NCBI GenBank assembly: GCA_027489535.1
Contig: JAIXZO010000004.1
Span: 1-36,062 of the forward strand
Length of the DNA stretch: 36,062 bases
Origin: Hyphomicrobiales bacterium
Lineage (GTDB): Bacteria; Pseudomonadota; Alphaproteobacteria; Rhizobiales; Beijerinckiaceae
Reading direction: 5' to 3'
Positions within the stretch are counted from its first letter, which is position 1; each line of letters begins with the position of its first letter. Below the pieces are notes generated by a model that saw only the letters and a list, made by a program, of their open reading frames with translations, was not told the DNA's origin and ran no database searches. The position numbers and the translations under genes were made by a program. Shown here in pieces: positions 25,788 through 34,866 of this stretch.

Positions 25788-27308
25788 TCACGCAAGCGGA
25801 GCGGATTTTCGCCTGAGCGCGGAAGGGCGCAGCGCCCCGGTGACGACGGCGGCGGCGGCATAGACGGCGGCCCCGCCGAAGCACAGTGCGGCGAGCGCGG
25901 CGATGCGCGGCATCGTGCCTGCATCGTCCGCGAGCCAAACCGCGGCGCGCGCGAGCCCGGCATCGAGGGCGAAGGCCATGACCGCGGTCGCCACGGCGCA
26001 GCGGGCTAGATCGAGCGCGGGCTTGCGTCCCGGCCGCCAATGCCGCGCGGAGACGAGCGCCGCCGCGAGCACGGCGCATTGCACCGCAGCCCCGATGCCT
26101 ACCGCCAGCGCGATTCCGCCGATGCCGAAAGGCTCGCGCAGCAGCATCGCGGCCGCGAACACCGCGAGCAGGCCGGCCGCCGTGGCGGCCAAGGCGGGGC
26201 GCGGCGTCTCGCGGGCGAAAAATACGCTCGACATCACGCGCACGACGACGGCGAAGGGCAGGCCCGCCGCCATGGCCGCGAGCGCCGTCGCGGTGCCCGC
26301 CGCATCGGCAGCAGTGAAGGACCCGCGCTGGAACAAGACGCTCGCGACGGGCTCCGCAAGCAGAGCGAGACCGGCCGCCGCCGGGAGGCCTACGAGGAAG
26401 GCGAGGCTCAGCGAGCGATCAACGGCGGCGGACAACGACGCCGAACGGGCCGCGTTGCGGGCGAATTCCGGCAGCGCGACGATGCCCAGCGCCGAGGCGA
26501 CGAAGCCGAGAGGCAGCTGCGCCACGCGGTCCGCGTAATGCAGACGCGACACCGCGCCGGGCAGATCGGAGGCGACCTGCAGCGCAATCAGCACCGCGAG
26601 CTGGGTTGAGGCGACGACGATCAGGCCCGGACCGGCCAGCGCAAGCAGGCGCTTCACGTCGGGAGAGAAACGCGGGCGCGCAAGGATGGGCGCGCGGACC
26701 GAACGCATCAGCGGCGGCAACACGATGGCGGCCTGCACGAGACCCGCGAGGGCGGAGCCTCCGGCGAGGATCGCGGCGGCGCGGTCGAGATCGTCGCCCG
26801 CGAGATCGTCGAGCGCCGCGAGCAGCGCGACGAGCAGCGCGTTGACGACGACCGGCGACCATGACGCCCAGCCGAAACGGCCTTGCGCGACCAGCAGGGC
26901 GGATGCGAGCGAGGCGATCGACGCGCCGACGACGAGAGGAAAGGACAGGCGCAGGCACAGCACGGCCGTCGCCGCTTCGGGCCCGTCGGCGAAGCCGGGC
27001 GCCATGACGGCGACCACGAGCGGGGCCGCGATCTGAAACAGCGCCGTGACGGCGACCAGCGCGAGCGCGAAGCTCGCGAGCGCCTCCCCGGCGAAACGGC
27101 GGGCGGCCGCCTCGCCGTCGCGGCGCGCGACCGCGCGTTCGACCGGCACCAGCCCGGCATGCAGCCCGCCCTCGCCCAAGACGCGCCGCACGAGGTTGGG
27201 AATGCGGAAGGCCACGATGAACGCGTCGGCCGCGGGGCCCGTGCCGAGCAGCGACGCCGTCAGCACGTCGCGCGCGAAGCCGAGCACGCGCGAAGCCGTG
27301 GTGGCCAC
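25788..27308 (-). CDS. murJ: Lipid II flippase MurJ (coding probably extends upstream to a CTG at 27359)
   Basis: 506 residues from the GTG at 27306-27308. A polytopic inner-membrane protein of the MviN/MurJ family that flips lipid II for peptidoglycan synthesis; about 13-14 hydrophobic helices are visible. Family features are [18 protein letters not shown] at the N-terminus and [23 protein letters not shown]. The usual 10-15 residues before SRxLGFxRD are missing from this start. In-frame codons upstream read [12 protein letters not shown], which fits the family, and a CTG at 27357-27359 has GGAG 8 nt upstream, while no ATG, GTG or TTG exists between 27308 and the upstream stop at 27387-27389. 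So initiation at CTG is plausible; the C-terminus at 25788 is firm. Confidence 0.92.
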   Translation of the reverse strand: MATTASRVLGFARDVLTASLLGTGPAADAFIVAFRIPNLVRRVLGEGGLHAGLVPVERAVARRDGEAAARRFAGEALASFALALVAVTALFQIAAPLVVAVMAPGFADGPEAATAVLCLRLSFPLVVGASIASLASALLVAQGRFGWASWSPVVVNALLVALLAALDDLAGDDLDRAAAILAGGSALAGLVQAAIVLPPLMRSVRAPILARPRFSPDVKRLLALAGPGLIVVASTQLAVLIALQVASDLPGAVSRLHYADRVAQLPLGFVASALGIVALPEFARNAARSASLSAAVDRSLSLAFLVGLPAAAGLALLAEPVASVLFQRGSFTAADAAGTATALAAMAAGLPFAVVVRVMSSVFFARETPRPALAATAAGLLAVFAAAMLLREPFGIGGIALAVGIGAAVQCAVLAAALVSARHWRPGRKPALDLARCAVATAVMAFALDAGLARAAVWLADDAGTMPRIAALAALCFGGAAVYAAAAVVTGALRPSALRRKSAPLA

Positions 27309-27356
27309 GCCGACGGTGACGGTGTCGCGCGCAAGAGTTTCGGCGGGTGCGGCGGT

Positions 27357-27371
27357 CAGCGCGGGATCTCC
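27357..27371 (-). promoter_or_regulatory. Shine-Dalgarno and CTG candidate start of murJ
   Basis: GGAG (plus-strand 27368-27371) is followed by 8 nt and then CTG (27357-27359) in frame with murJ. The same GGAG/8-nt spacing is seen at several neighbouring genes. It decides between CTG here and the Shine-Dalgarno-less GTG at 27306-27308. Confidence 0.45.
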
Positions 27372-27515
27372 GGTGAGGGCGAAAGCTTATGATGCCGCGA
27401 GGCCGATTGCGAAAGCGTTGCCATCACGGCACGTGGTTCGAAACGGCGCCTTGCGCCTCCTCACCATGAGGGGATCGGTGCGGCGGCGGGGGTGGGCTCG
27501 GGGGCGGCACCTGTG

Positions 27516-27616
27516 TGTCATCCCGGGCGGCGGAAGCCGACCCGGGACCCAGACTTGCGGGCGTCGCGGAACAAGTCTGGGTCCCGGCTCTACGCTTCGC
27601 TTCGGCCGGGATGACA
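27516..27616. repeat. REP-like palindromic intergenic element
   Basis: A 101-bp element with terminal inverted repeats TGTCATCCCGG (27516-27526) and CCGGGATGACA (27606-27616). Inside are a left hairpin with arms TCCCGGG/CCCGGGA, a central inverted repeat CCCAGACTTG/CAAGTCTGGG and a right hairpin TCCCGG/CCGGGA, so it can fold as one long stem or three stems. It resembles the dispersed TGTCATCCCGG palindromes of alphaproteobacteria; copy number cannot be judged here. It may terminate or protect hslUV transcripts. Confidence 0.85.
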
Positions 27617-27630
27617 GTTCCACTCGCCTC

Positions 27631-28938
27631 TCAGAGAATGTAGCGGCTCAGATCGGCGTTCTTGGCGAGGTCGCCGACGGAGCGGTTCACCAGGGCGGCG
27701 TCGATGACGATGGTTTCGCCGGAGCGGTCGGGGGCGGTGTAGGAGATGTCGTCGAGGACGCGCTCCAGCACCGTCTGCAGCCGCCGCGCGCCGATGTTTT
27801 CGACGGACGCGTTGACCTGTACCGCGATCTTGGCGAGGGCGCCGATCGCGTCTTCGGTGAAGTCGAGCGTCACGCCTTCCGTGCCGAGCAGCGCGACGGA
27901 CTGCTTGATGAGGCTGGCTTCGGTGTCGGTGAGGATGCCGCGGAAATCGTCCTCGTCGAGAGGCGAGAGCTCCACGCGGATGGGCAGGCGGCCCTGCAGT
28001 TCCGGCAGAAGATCCGACGGCTTGGAGACGTGGAACGCGCCGGAGGCGATGAACAGGATGTGGTCGGTCTTCACCGCGCCGTGCTTGGTGGAGACGGTGG
28101 TGCCCTCGATCAGCGGCAGCAGATCGCGCTGCACGCCCTCGCGCGACACGTCCGCGCCGCCGCGGCCCTCGCGGGCGCAGATCTTGTCGATCTCGTCGAG
28201 AAAGACGATGCCGTCGTTTTCCACCTGCCGCAGGGCTTCCTGCACGATCTGATCCTGATCGAGCAGCTTGTCGCTCTCCTCCGCGATCAGCGGCTCGTAG
28301 GCCTCGGCTACGGTGGTGCGGCGCGTCTTGGTGCGGCCGCCGCCGAGCTTGCCGAAAATGTCGCCGATATTGAGCGCGCCGATGCTTGCGCCCGGCACGC
28401 CCGGCAGTTCGAACATGGGCATGCCGGAGGCGGATTGCTGGACTTCGATCTCGATTTCCTTGTCGTCCAGTGCGCCTTCACGGAGCTTCTTGCGGAAGCT
28501 GTCGCGGGTGGCGGCGCTCGAGGTGGGGCCGACGAGGGCGTCGAGAACGCGGTCTTCCGCGGCCTGCTGCGCCTTGGCGAGCACGCCCTTGCGCTTGGAT
28601 TCCTTCACGAGGCCGATGCCGACTTCCACGAGATCGCGGATGATCTGCTCGACGTCGCGGCCGACATAGCCGACCTCGGTGAATTTGGTGGCCTCGATCT
28701 TGAGGAAGGGCGCGCCCGCGAGCCGCGCCAAACGGCGGGAAATTTCGGTCTTGCCGCAGCCGGTGGGGCCGATCATGAGGATGTTCTTCGGCAGAACCTC
28801 CTCGCGCATCGCGCCGGTGAGCTGCTGCCTGCGCCAGCGGTTGCGCAGCGCGATGGCGACGGCGCGCTTGGCGTCGCGCTGGCCGACGATGAAGCGGTCG
28901 AGTTCCGAGACGATCTCGCGGGGAGAAAAGGTGGTCAT
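27631..28938 (-). CDS. hslU: ATP-dependent protease ATPase subunit HslU
   Basis: 435-residue AAA+ unfoldase that feeds substrates to HslV. Walker A is GPTGCGKT at 57-64, the pore motif GYVG is at 90-93, the I-domain follows with variable sequence, Walker B is IVFLDEIDK, and the C-terminal AAA subdomain ends in LSRYIL, whose tail inserts between HslV subunits. The start ATG at 28936-28938 ([20 protein letters not shown]) overlaps the hslV stop by 4 nt; longer frames run through hslV. The length is normal. A palindromic element lies just downstream. Confidence 0.97.
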   Translation of the reverse strand: MTTFSPREIVSELDRFIVGQRDAKRAVAIALRNRWRRQQLTGAMREEVLPKNILMIGPTGCGKTEISRRLARLAGAPFLKIEATKFTEVGYVGRDVEQIIRDLVEVGIGLVKESKRKGVLAKAQQAAEDRVLDALVGPTSSAATRDSFRKKLREGALDDKEIEIEVQQSASGMPMFELPGVPGASIGALNIGDIFGKLGGGRTKTRRTTVAEAYEPLIAEESDKLLDQDQIVQEALRQVENDGIVFLDEIDKICAREGRGGADVSREGVQRDLLPLIEGTTVSTKHGAVKTDHILFIASGAFHVSKPSDLLPELQGRLPIRVELSPLDEDDFRGILTDTEASLIKQSVALLGTEGVTLDFTEDAIGALAKIAVQVNASVENIGARRLQTVLERVLDDISYTAPDRSGETIVIDAALVNRSVGDLAKNADLSRYIL

Positions 28939-29495
28939 CCGGCCGCATCCTCGAGGGTTTCGACGACGAGATTGGCGTTGGTGTAGACGCAGATCTCGGC
29001 GGCGATGCCGAGCGATTTGCGCACCAGAGCCTCGGGATCCATGTCCGTGTCGATGAGCGCGCGGGCGGCGGCCAAGGCGAAGGCCCCCCCGGAGCCGATG
29101 CCCATGACGCCGCCTTCGGGCTCCAAGACGTCGCCGGTACCCGACAGGATCAGGCCGACATTCTTGTCGGCCACCAGCATCATCGCTTCCAGCCGGCGCA
29201 GGTAACGGTCGGTCCGCCAATCCTTGGCGAGTTCGACGCAGGCGCGCATGAGCTGGCCGGGATACTGCTCGAGCTTGGTTTCGAGCCGCTCGAACAGGGT
29301 GAAGGCGTCGGCGGTCGCGCCGGCGAAGCCCGCGATGACGTCGCCCTTGGCGAGCCGGCGCACCTTGCGGGCGTTGCCCTTCATGATGGTCTGGCCGAGG
29401 CTGACCTGCCCGTCGCCGCCGATCACCACCTTGCCGCCCTTGCGCACCATCAGAATGGTTGTCGCCCGCCAGCGCTTCGACTCGTCCTCGGCCAT
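28935..29495 (-). CDS. hslV: ATP-dependent protease peptidase subunit HslV
   Basis: 186-residue proteasome-like threonine peptidase. The conserved [19 protein letters not shown] begins at T12, while in Escherichia coli the catalytic Thr directly follows Met1. Here 11 residues ([11 protein letters not shown]) precede it and would have to be removed for activity. No later start codon is available before T12. [17 protein letters not shown] and [21 protein letters not shown] are clear family segments. The ATG at 29493-29495 has AGGGG upstream. It overlaps hslU by 4 nt and diverges from hisB. A convincing sigma-32 promoter was not found. Confidence 0.95.
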   Translation of the reverse strand: MAEDESKRWRATTILMVRKGGKVVIGGDGQVSLGQTIMKGNARKVRRLAKGDVIAGFAGATADAFTLFERLETKLEQYPGQLMRACVELAKDWRTDRYLRRLEAMMLVADKNVGLILSGTGDVLEPEGGVMGIGSGGAFALAAARALIDTDMDPEALVRKSLGIAAEICVYTNANLVVETLEDAAG

Positions 29496-29682
29496 CGCCC
29501 CTCGCATCCGTCGTGTCGTTTCACATGTAGGGGAGGATGCGGCGGGAAAGAAGACTCGGCCGTTTCGCGCGGGATGCCCATGCGCGGGCCGAATGCCTGC
29601 AATTTGCGCAGAGGTGGCGCATCCGTTCGGGCTTTGCTAGAAGCCGCACGCGGGCGCCTCGCCCGCTTCCGGGAAAATTCGC

Positions 29683-30270
29683 ATGCGTTCCGCAACCGTG
29701 ACGCGCAAGACCGCCGAGACCGACGTTTTCGTGTCCCTCGCCATCGACGGCACGGGACGTTCGACCGTCGCGACGGGGGTCGGCTTCTTCGACCACATGC
29801 TCGAACTGTTGGCGCGCCACGCCCTGTTCGACCTCGAAGTGCGTTGCACGGGCGATCTGCATGTCGACCAGCATCACACGGTCGAGGACGTCGGAATCGC
29901 GCTGGGACAGGCGTTGTTGCAGGCGCTCGGCGACAAAAAGGGCATTTCGCGCTACGCGGACGTGCATTTGCCGATGGACGAAACCCTGACGCGCGTGGCG
30001 GTGGACGTCTCCGGCCGGCCCTCCCTCGTGTTCCGCACGACCTTCGCCCGCGACAAGATCGGCGAGTTCGACACGGAGCTGGTGCGCGAGTGGTTTCAGG
30101 CCTTCGCCATGAATGCAGGCCTGACGCTGCACGTGGAAACGCTGTACGGCGAGAACGCGCATCACGTGGCCGAAAGCTGCTTCAAGGGTCTGGCGCGCGC
30201 CTTGCGTAAGGCTCTTGCACCGGATCCCCGCGAGGGCGACCGCGTTCCGTCGACCAAGGGAACTCTCTGA
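29683..30270 (+). CDS. hisB: Imidazoleglycerol-phosphate dehydratase
   Basis: 195-residue monofunctional IGPD that dehydrates imidazole glycerol phosphate to imidazole acetol phosphate in histidine synthesis. The metal-binding histidine pairs are H64-H65 in [11 protein letters not shown] and the pair in [35 protein letters not shown] is the other conserved segment. There is no fused phosphatase domain, as usual outside enterobacteria. The ATG at 29683 is the family-like start. It leads the plus-strand cluster hisB-DUF2628-hisH-hisA-hisF-hisE-coaA. No promoter was recognised in the 187-bp gap to hslV. Confidence 0.97.
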   Translation: MRSATVTRKTAETDVFVSLAIDGTGRSTVATGVGFFDHMLELLARHALFDLEVRCTGDLHVDQHHTVEDVGIALGQALLQALGDKKGISRYADVHLPMDETLTRVAVDVSGRPSLVFRTTFARDKIGEFDTELVREWFQAFAMNAGLTLHVETLYGENAHHVAESCFKGLARALRKALAPDPREGDRVPSTKGTL

Positions 30271-30280
30271 GGCCCAAGCC

Positions 30281-30790
30281 ATGTCGGTTCATGCCGTCTT
30301 TGTGCCCGCGCGCATCGCGCCGGACACGCCGCTCGCCGTCGAAGCCGCCGTGGTCGTGCGCGAGCGCTTCTCCGCGGCAGCGTTTCTGTTCCCGTTCGTC
30401 TGGCTGCTCTATCGCCGCGCCTGGTGGGAGTTTCTGGGCTATGCGCTCGTGATGATCGCGGCCGCCCTCGTCGCAAAATACGCGCTGGGCGCGGGCGGCG
30501 GGATGGTCGCGGCGCTGGAAATCCTCGCGGGACTGTTCGTCGGTTTCTCGGCCTCCGACATTCACGGCCGCGCGCTGGAGCGCCGCGGCTTGGTTCTGGC
30601 CGACGTGGTCGTCGCGCCCGACGAGGACGCAGCGCTCTCCCGCTTCGCCGAACGGCGCATGGCCGGCATCCCGGCGGAACGCCCGCGCACGCCTCGGGCG
30701 GATATCACGGCGGCCGCCGCTGCGCCGTCGCGCGCTTGGCCCGCCGAGGGCTCGGGCGTGCTCGGCTCGTTTCCGGAGGCGGGCCGTTGA
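30281..30790 (+). CDS. DUF2628 membrane protein
   Basis: 169 residues. A short N-terminal part ([22 protein letters not shown]) is followed by two or three hydrophobic segments within about residues 30-92 ([22 protein letters not shown], given by its parts, and [15 protein letters not shown]). A cytoplasmic-looking C-terminal part rich in Ala, Arg and Pro follows. The family has no assigned function. The ATG at 30281 lies 10 nt after hisB, and its stop overlaps the hisH TTG (TTGA), so it is embedded in the his operon and coupled to hisH. This placement is common in Hyphomicrobiales. Confidence 0.85.
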   Translation: MSVHAVFVPARIAPDTPLAVEAAVVVRERFSAAAFLFPFVWLLYRRAWWEFLGYALVMIAAALVAKYALGAGGGMVAALEILAGLFVGFSASDIHGRALERRGLVLADVVVAPDEDAALSRFAERRMAGIPAERPRTPRADITAAAAAPSRAWPAEGSGVLGSFPEAGR

Positions 30791-31437
30791 GCGTCGCGAT
30801 CATCGATTACGGTTCGGGCAATCTGCACTCCGCCCATAAGGCGTTCGAGCGCGCGGCACGCGAGGCCGGCATCGCCGCTCCCGTCGTGGTGACGTCGGAC
30901 CCCGAAGCGGTGCTTGCGGCCGAGCGCATCGTGCTGCCGGGCGTGGGCGCATTCGCCGATTGCCGGCGCGGGCTGGCGGCCGTCACCGGCATGACCGAAG
31001 CCTTGGAAGAGGCGGTCCACCGCCGCGCCAAGCCGTTTCTGGGCATCTGCGTCGGCATGCAGCTGATGGCCGAACGCGGCCGCGAATTCGAGACCACCGC
31101 AGGTTTGGGCTGGATTCCGGGCGAGGTCGTGAAGATCACGCCGTCCGACCCGTCGCTCAAGGTGCCGCATATGGGCTGGAACACGCTGACGATGCGCCGC
31201 CCGCATGCGCTGCTCGACGGCATCCCGACCGGGCCGGAGGGACGCCACGCCTATTTCGTGCACTCCTACCATCTGCGCGCCTCGGACGGAGACACCGTCG
31301 TCGCCGAGACCGATTACGGCGGTCCGGTCACGGCGATGGTCGGGCGCGGCACGATGGTCGGCACGCAGTTTCACCCCGAGAAGAGCCAAAAGCTCGGTCT
31401 CGCCTTCATCGCCAATTTCCTGAGGTGGCGGCCTTGA
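30787..31437 (+). CDS. hisH: Imidazole glycerol phosphate synthase, glutaminase subunit HisH
   Basis: 216-residue class I glutamine amidotransferase that supplies ammonia to HisF. The catalytic triad is visible as C88 ([11 protein letters not shown]), H196 and E198 (GTQFHPEKS). GWNTL and HAYFVHSYH are also conserved. The start is TTG at 30787-30789, overlapping the previous stop as TTGA, with GGAGG 7 nt upstream. hisA starts in the same TTGA manner at its end. HisH and HisF, both encoded here, form the synthase. Confidence 0.96.
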   Translation: MSVAIIDYGSGNLHSAHKAFERAAREAGIAAPVVVTSDPEAVLAAERIVLPGVGAFADCRRGLAAVTGMTEALEEAVHRRAKPFLGICVGMQLMAERGREFETTAGLGWIPGEVVKITPSDPSLKVPHMGWNTLTMRRPHALLDGIPTGPEGRHAYFVHSYHLRASDGDTVVAETDYGGPVTAMVGRGTMVGTQFHPEKSQKLGLAFIANFLRWRP

Positions 31438-32186
31438 TCCTCTTTCCCGCGATCGATCTGAAGGAAGGCCGCTGCGTCCGCCTCGTGCAGGGCGACATGG
31501 CGCAGGCGACCGTCTTCAACGACGATCCCGCCGATCAGGCCGCGGCCTTCGAACGGCAGGGCTTCCCCTGGCTGCACATCGTCGATCTCGACGGCGCCTT
31601 CGCCGGCAAGCCGATGAACGCCGCGGCGGTCGAATCCATCCTCGCGACGATCAAGCGTCCGCTGCAGCTGGGCGGCGGCATCCGGGACATGCGCACGGTC
31701 GAAGGCTGGCTGTCGCGCGGCGTGGCCCGCGTCATCATCGGAACCGCCGCGGTGCGCGACCCCGAATTCGTGCGCGAAGCCGCCCGCCGCTTCCCCGGCA
31801 AGGTGGCCGTGGGCATCGACGCGCGCGACGGCCGCGTGGCGGTCGAGGGCTGGGCGCGCCTCTCGGAAATGTCGGCTGAAGACCTCGGCAAGCGCTTCGA
31901 GGACGCGGGCGTGGCGGCCATCGTCTATACCGACATCGCCCGGGACGGCATTCTCAAGGGCCTGAACATCGAGGCCACGCTGGGGTTGGCACATGCGGTG
32001 ACGATCCCCGTCATCGCGTCGGGCGGCCTCGCCTCCATCGATGACGTGGCGCGTCTGCTGGAACCCGATTGCGCGGTGCTCGAAGGCGCGATCACGGGAC
32101 GGGCGCTTTATGACGGCCGGCTCGACCCCGCGGAGGCCTTGGCGATGATCCGCGCCAAAAGCGCCGGGACCGCCGCCGATGCTTAA
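31434..32186 (+). CDS. hisA: Phosphoribosylformimino-5-aminoimidazole carboxamide ribotide isomerase HisA
   Basis: 250-residue TIM-barrel isomerase of histidine biosynthesis. The catalytic aspartates are D8 ([11 protein letters not shown]) and D129 ([10 protein letters not shown]), and the phosphate-binding glycines are in LQLGGGIR and VIASGGL. The start is TTG at 31434-31436, overlapping the hisH stop (TTGA) with GAGG 8 nt upstream. It overlaps hisF by 8 nt. The length is normal. Confidence 0.96.
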   Translation: MILFPAIDLKEGRCVRLVQGDMAQATVFNDDPADQAAAFERQGFPWLHIVDLDGAFAGKPMNAAAVESILATIKRPLQLGGGIRDMRTVEGWLSRGVARVIIGTAAVRDPEFVREAARRFPGKVAVGIDARDGRVAVEGWARLSEMSAEDLGKRFEDAGVAAIVYTDIARDGILKGLNIEATLGLAHAVTIPVIASGGLASIDDVARLLEPDCAVLEGAITGRALYDGRLDPAEALAMIRAKSAGTAADA

Positions 32187-32952
32187 GATCCGCGTCATCC
32201 CCTGCCTCGACGTGAAGGACGGCCGGGTGGTGAAGGGCGTGCAGTTTCTCGAACTGCGCGACGCCGGCGACCCCGTGGAAAGCGCCGTGGCCTATGACGC
32301 GGCCGGCGCGGACGAATTGTGCTTCCTCGACATCACGGCCAGCCACGAAAATCGCGGCACGCTGATCGACGTGGTGACCCGCACGGCGGAAGCCTGCTTC
32401 ATGCCGCTGACGGTGGGCGGCGGCGTGCGGACGGTCGACGACATCCGCGCGCTGCTGCTGGCGGGCGCGGACAAGGTGTCGATCAATACGGCGGCCGTGT
32501 TCGACCGGGACTTCGTCAATCGCGCGGCCGAGAAGTTCGGCGGCCAATGCATCGTCGTCGCCATCGACGCGAAGAAGGTGTCGGAACCGGGCGAGCCCGA
32601 CCGTTGGGAAATCTTCACCCATGGCGGCCGCAAGTCGACGGGCATCGACGCGGTGGAATTCGCGCGCGACGTCTGCGCGCGCGGGGCGGGCGAGATCCTG
32701 CTCACCTCGATGGACCGCGACGGCACGCGGGTGGGCTACGACACGGCTTTGACCCGCGCGGTGGCCGACGCCGTGACGATCCCCGTGATCGCCTCGGGCG
32801 GCGTGGGCGACCTCGACCACATGGTGGCGGGCGTGCGCGACGGCCATGCCGCGGCCGTGCTGGCCGCCTCGATCTTTCATTTCGGCCGGCATACGATCCG
32901 CGAGGCCAAGGAAGCGCTGGGCGCGGCCGGCCTGCCGGTGAGGTTGGACTAG
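32179..32952 (+). CDS. hisF: Imidazole glycerol phosphate synthase, cyclase subunit HisF
   Basis: 257-residue TIM barrel that joins ammonia from HisH to PRFAR, giving imidazole glycerol phosphate and AICAR. The catalytic residues D11 ([15 protein letters not shown]) and D130 ([10 protein letters not shown]) are in place, as are LTVGGGVRT and VIASGGVGD. The ATG at 32179 overlaps hisA by 8 nt, and the stop TAG is directly followed by the hisE ATG. Confidence 0.97.
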   Translation: MLKIRVIPCLDVKDGRVVKGVQFLELRDAGDPVESAVAYDAAGADELCFLDITASHENRGTLIDVVTRTAEACFMPLTVGGGVRTVDDIRALLLAGADKVSINTAAVFDRDFVNRAAEKFGGQCIVVAIDAKKVSEPGEPDRWEIFTHGGRKSTGIDAVEFARDVCARGAGEILLTSMDRDGTRVGYDTALTRAVADAVTIPVIASGGVGDLDHMVAGVRDGHAAAVLAASIFHFGRHTIREAKEALGAAGLPVRLD

Positions 32953-33276
32953 ATGACCGAATTCACGCTTGAACGGCTCGATGCGTTCCTCGCGGAGCGG
33001 GCCAAGGCTTCGCCGGAGGAATCCTATACGGCGAAGCTGCTGGCCAAGGGCACGGCGCATTCGGCGAAGAAGTTCGGCGAGGAAGCGGTGGAATGCGTCA
33101 TCGCCGCAGTCGAGGACGACCGTCGCGCGTTGATGATGGAAGCGGCCGACGTGGTGTATCATCTCTTGGTCTTACTTCGCGCCGGCGGCGTCTCGTTGCA
33201 GGATGTCATGGCCGAACTCGAGAGGCGCACCGCGCAGACCGGGCTGCAGGAAAAGGCCGCGCGACCGAAGGGCTGA
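32953..33276 (+). CDS. hisE: Phosphoribosyl-ATP pyrophosphatase HisE
   Basis: 107-residue all-helical MazG-like pyrophosphohydrolase for the second step of histidine synthesis. [14 protein letters not shown] and the following [16 protein letters not shown] contain the metal-binding Glu/Asp residues (E-x2-E ... E-x2-D). It is monofunctional, not fused to HisI. The ATG directly abuts the hisF stop. It is followed 30 nt later by coaA. Confidence 0.96.
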   Translation: MTEFTLERLDAFLAERAKASPEESYTAKLLAKGTAHSAKKFGEEAVECVIAAVEDDRRALMMEAADVVYHLLVLLRAGGVSLQDVMAELERRTAQTGLQEKAARPKG

Positions 33277-33306
33277 GCCTTTCGGTCGTCGTCACGGAGC
33301 GTCGGG

Positions 33307-34272
33307 ATGGATCAGCGCTTGACCAGAACCGTCGAGGACGACGTCTCCCCCTATCGCGCCTTCGCACGCGACGAGTGGGCGGCCTTGCGTGCCGATACGC
33401 CGCTGACGTTGAACGTCGAAGACCTGATCAAGCTGCAATCGGTCAACGATCCGATCTCGCTCGAAGAGGTCGTGGCGATCTATCTGCCGCTGTCGCGCCT
33501 GCTCTCGCTCTACGTCGCGGCCACGCAGGGCCTGTTCAAGGCGACGCAACGCTTCCTCTTGGCCGAAGACGGCAAGGTGCCTTACGTGATCGGGCTTGCG
33601 GGCTCCGTCTCGGCGGGCAAATCGACCACTGCGCGCGTGCTGCGGGCGCTGCTGTCGCGCTGGCCGAACACGCCCAAGGTGCAGCTCGTCACCACCGACG
33701 GCTTCCTGCTGCCCAACGCCGCGTTGCGCGAAGAAGGGCTGATGGAACGCAAGGGCTTTCCCGAAAGCTATGACGGCTCGGCGCTGATCCGCTTTCTTTC
33801 CGACATCAAGGCCGGCAAGCGCAACGTGGAAGCGCCGGTCTATTCGCATCTCGTCTACGACGTGGTGCCGGACGAGAGGGTGGTCGTGGATCGGCCCGAC
33901 ATCCTGATCGTCGAAGGCCTGAACGTGCTGCTGCCGAGCCGGCTGCCGAAGGACGGAACGCCCGTGCCCTTCGTCTCGGACTATTTCGATTTCTCGATCT
34001 ATCTCGACGCGGACGAAGACCTGCTGGAGCGCTGGTACGTGGCCCGCTTCATGCGCCTGCGCGAAACCGCCTTCCGCGATCCGCGCTCCTATTTCGCCAA
34101 ATATGCAGACCTGTCGGACGCCGAGGCCGAGGCCACGGCCAAATCCATCTGGTCGGGCATCAACCTCCCCAATCTCCGTGAAAACATCCTCCCCACGCGT
34201 CCCCGCGCGGACCTGATCCTGACCAAGGGCGCGAGCCACCGGATCGAACAGGTGCAGCTGCGGAAGTTGTGA
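33307..34272 (+). CDS. coaA: Type I pantothenate kinase
   Basis: 321-residue CoaA catalysing the first step of coenzyme A synthesis. The P-loop is GSVSAGKS at 99-106. [13 protein letters not shown] in the N-terminal part, TTDGFLLPN and [25 protein letters not shown] (given by its ends) are family segments. The length is close to the Escherichia coli enzyme (316). The ATG at 33307 has GGAG 7 nt upstream. Placement after hisE is common in Hyphomicrobiales. Feedback control by CoA is known for the family. Confidence 0.97.
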   Translation: MDQRLTRTVEDDVSPYRAFARDEWAALRADTPLTLNVEDLIKLQSVNDPISLEEVVAIYLPLSRLLSLYVAATQGLFKATQRFLLAEDGKVPYVIGLAGSVSAGKSTTARVLRALLSRWPNTPKVQLVTTDGFLLPNAALREEGLMERKGFPESYDGSALIRFLSDIKAGKRNVEAPVYSHLVYDVVPDERVVVDRPDILIVEGLNVLLPSRLPKDGTPVPFVSDYFDFSIYLDADEDLLERWYVARFMRLRETAFRDPRSYFAKYADLSDAEAEATAKSIWSGINLPNLRENILPTRPRADLILTKGASHRIEQVQLRKL

Positions 34273-34316
34273 GCGAAGGGTTTGCGGAGGCACGAGCGTC
34301 ACGGATTTTAGCGCTC

Positions 34317-34332
34317 GGATGCCCGTGCATCC
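34317..34332 (+). other. Small hairpin after coaA
   Basis: 6-bp stem GGATGC/GCATCC with loop CCGT, 44 nt after the coaA stop. No T run follows, so it is only a weak candidate for a 3'-end structure. Confidence 0.3.
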
Positions 34333-34422
34333 GCATCCGGTGCCTAGGCTAAAAGTCGATCCGGACTTCCGCCGCGCGCAGACCCGGCAAGCGTAAGCGG
34401 CAGCGGTTCCCCGTCCTCACTC

Positions 34423-34455
34423 CTTGACACCCCCACCCGCCGTGCCTATCTCAAG
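34423..34455 (+). promoter_or_regulatory. groESL promoter, sigma-70 and sigma-32-like
   Basis: TTGACA (34424-34429), 17-nt spacer and TATCTC (34447-34452). The same site reads CTTG (34423-34426), 18 nt, CCTATCT (34445-34451), close to the alphaproteobacterial heat-shock pattern CTTG-N17/18-CYTAT-T. Initiation would be near 34459, just before the CIRCE element. Confidence 0.75.
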
Positions 34456-34460
34456 CACGC

Positions 34461-34490
34461 TGTTGGCACTCCTCTCGACGAGTGCCAACA
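34461..34490 (+). promoter_or_regulatory. CIRCE operator (HrcA site) of groESL
   Basis: Perfect inverted repeat TGTTGGCACTC (34461-34471) / GAGTGCCAACA (34480-34490). It contains the CIRCE core TTGGCACTC...GAGTGCCAA. The spacer is 8 nt, whereas the classical element has 9. It overlaps the predicted transcription start, as expected for HrcA repression. Confidence 0.88.
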
Positions 34491-34543
34491 AGAGTGAAAG
34501 CCCGCGCCCCTCGGTGCGCATGTCGAAAGAGGACACTCGACCC

Positions 34544-34831
34544 ATGAAATTCCGTCCGTTGCACGACCGCGTCGTCGTCCGCCGCCTCGAGTCCGAAGAG
34601 AAGACCAAGGGCGGGATCATCATCCCGGAGACCGCCAAGGAGAAGCCGCAGGAAGGCGAAATCATCGCCGTGGGCCCCGGCGGCCGCGACGAGAGCGGCA
34701 AGCTCACCCCCCTGGACGTGAAGGCGGGCGACCGCGTTCTGTTCGGCAAGTGGTCGGGCACCGAAGTCAAGATCGATGGCCAGGATCTCCTCATCATGAA
34801 GGAGTCGGACATCATGGGCGTCGTCGGCTGA
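34544..34831 (+). CDS. groES: Co-chaperonin GroES
   Basis: 95-residue GroES, the heptameric lid of the GroEL chamber. [20 protein letters not shown] is the typical N-terminus. The mobile loop that contacts GroEL is [16 protein letters not shown] (about 20-35), and [23 protein letters not shown] (given by its ends) is the C-terminal barrel. The ATG at 34544 was chosen; in-frame sequence upstream runs through the CIRCE and is not coding. GAGGA lies about 10 nt upstream. It is transcribed with groEL from the promoter at 34423-34455. Confidence 0.97.
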   Translation: MKFRPLHDRVVVRRLESEEKTKGGIIIPETAKEKPQEGEIIAVGPGGRDESGKLTPLDVKAGDRVLFGKWSGTEVKIDGQDLLIMKESDIMGVVG

Positions 34832-34866
34832 TCCGAACGTCCCCTCTTCTTTCCATTTCTCTTTAA

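Larger units (their letters stand above)
27309..27630. other. 322-bp region between murJ and hslU
   Basis: No convincing separate gene. The first 51 bp probably encode the missing N-terminus of MurJ. The rest is GC-rich and contains the palindromic element at 27516-27616, which lies 15 nt beyond the hslU stop. No clear promoter was found for murJ. Confidence 0.6.

Noticed and set aside
27046-28986. 646-codon plus-strand open frame across murJ, the palindromic element and hslU
   Set aside because: It crosses two well-supported genes and an intergenic repeat in antisense; no recognisable domain or start signal.
29509-29560. Possible sigma-32 promoter of hslVU (CTTCTT-N14-CCCCTACA on the minus strand)
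   Set aside because: Only three of six -35 positions and about half of the -10 positions agree with the heat-shock consensus, so it is not better than chance in this GC-rich sequence.
34461-34490. CIRCE palindrome as a transcription terminator of coaA
   Set aside because: No T run follows, and its core matches the HrcA operator next to a groESL promoter.
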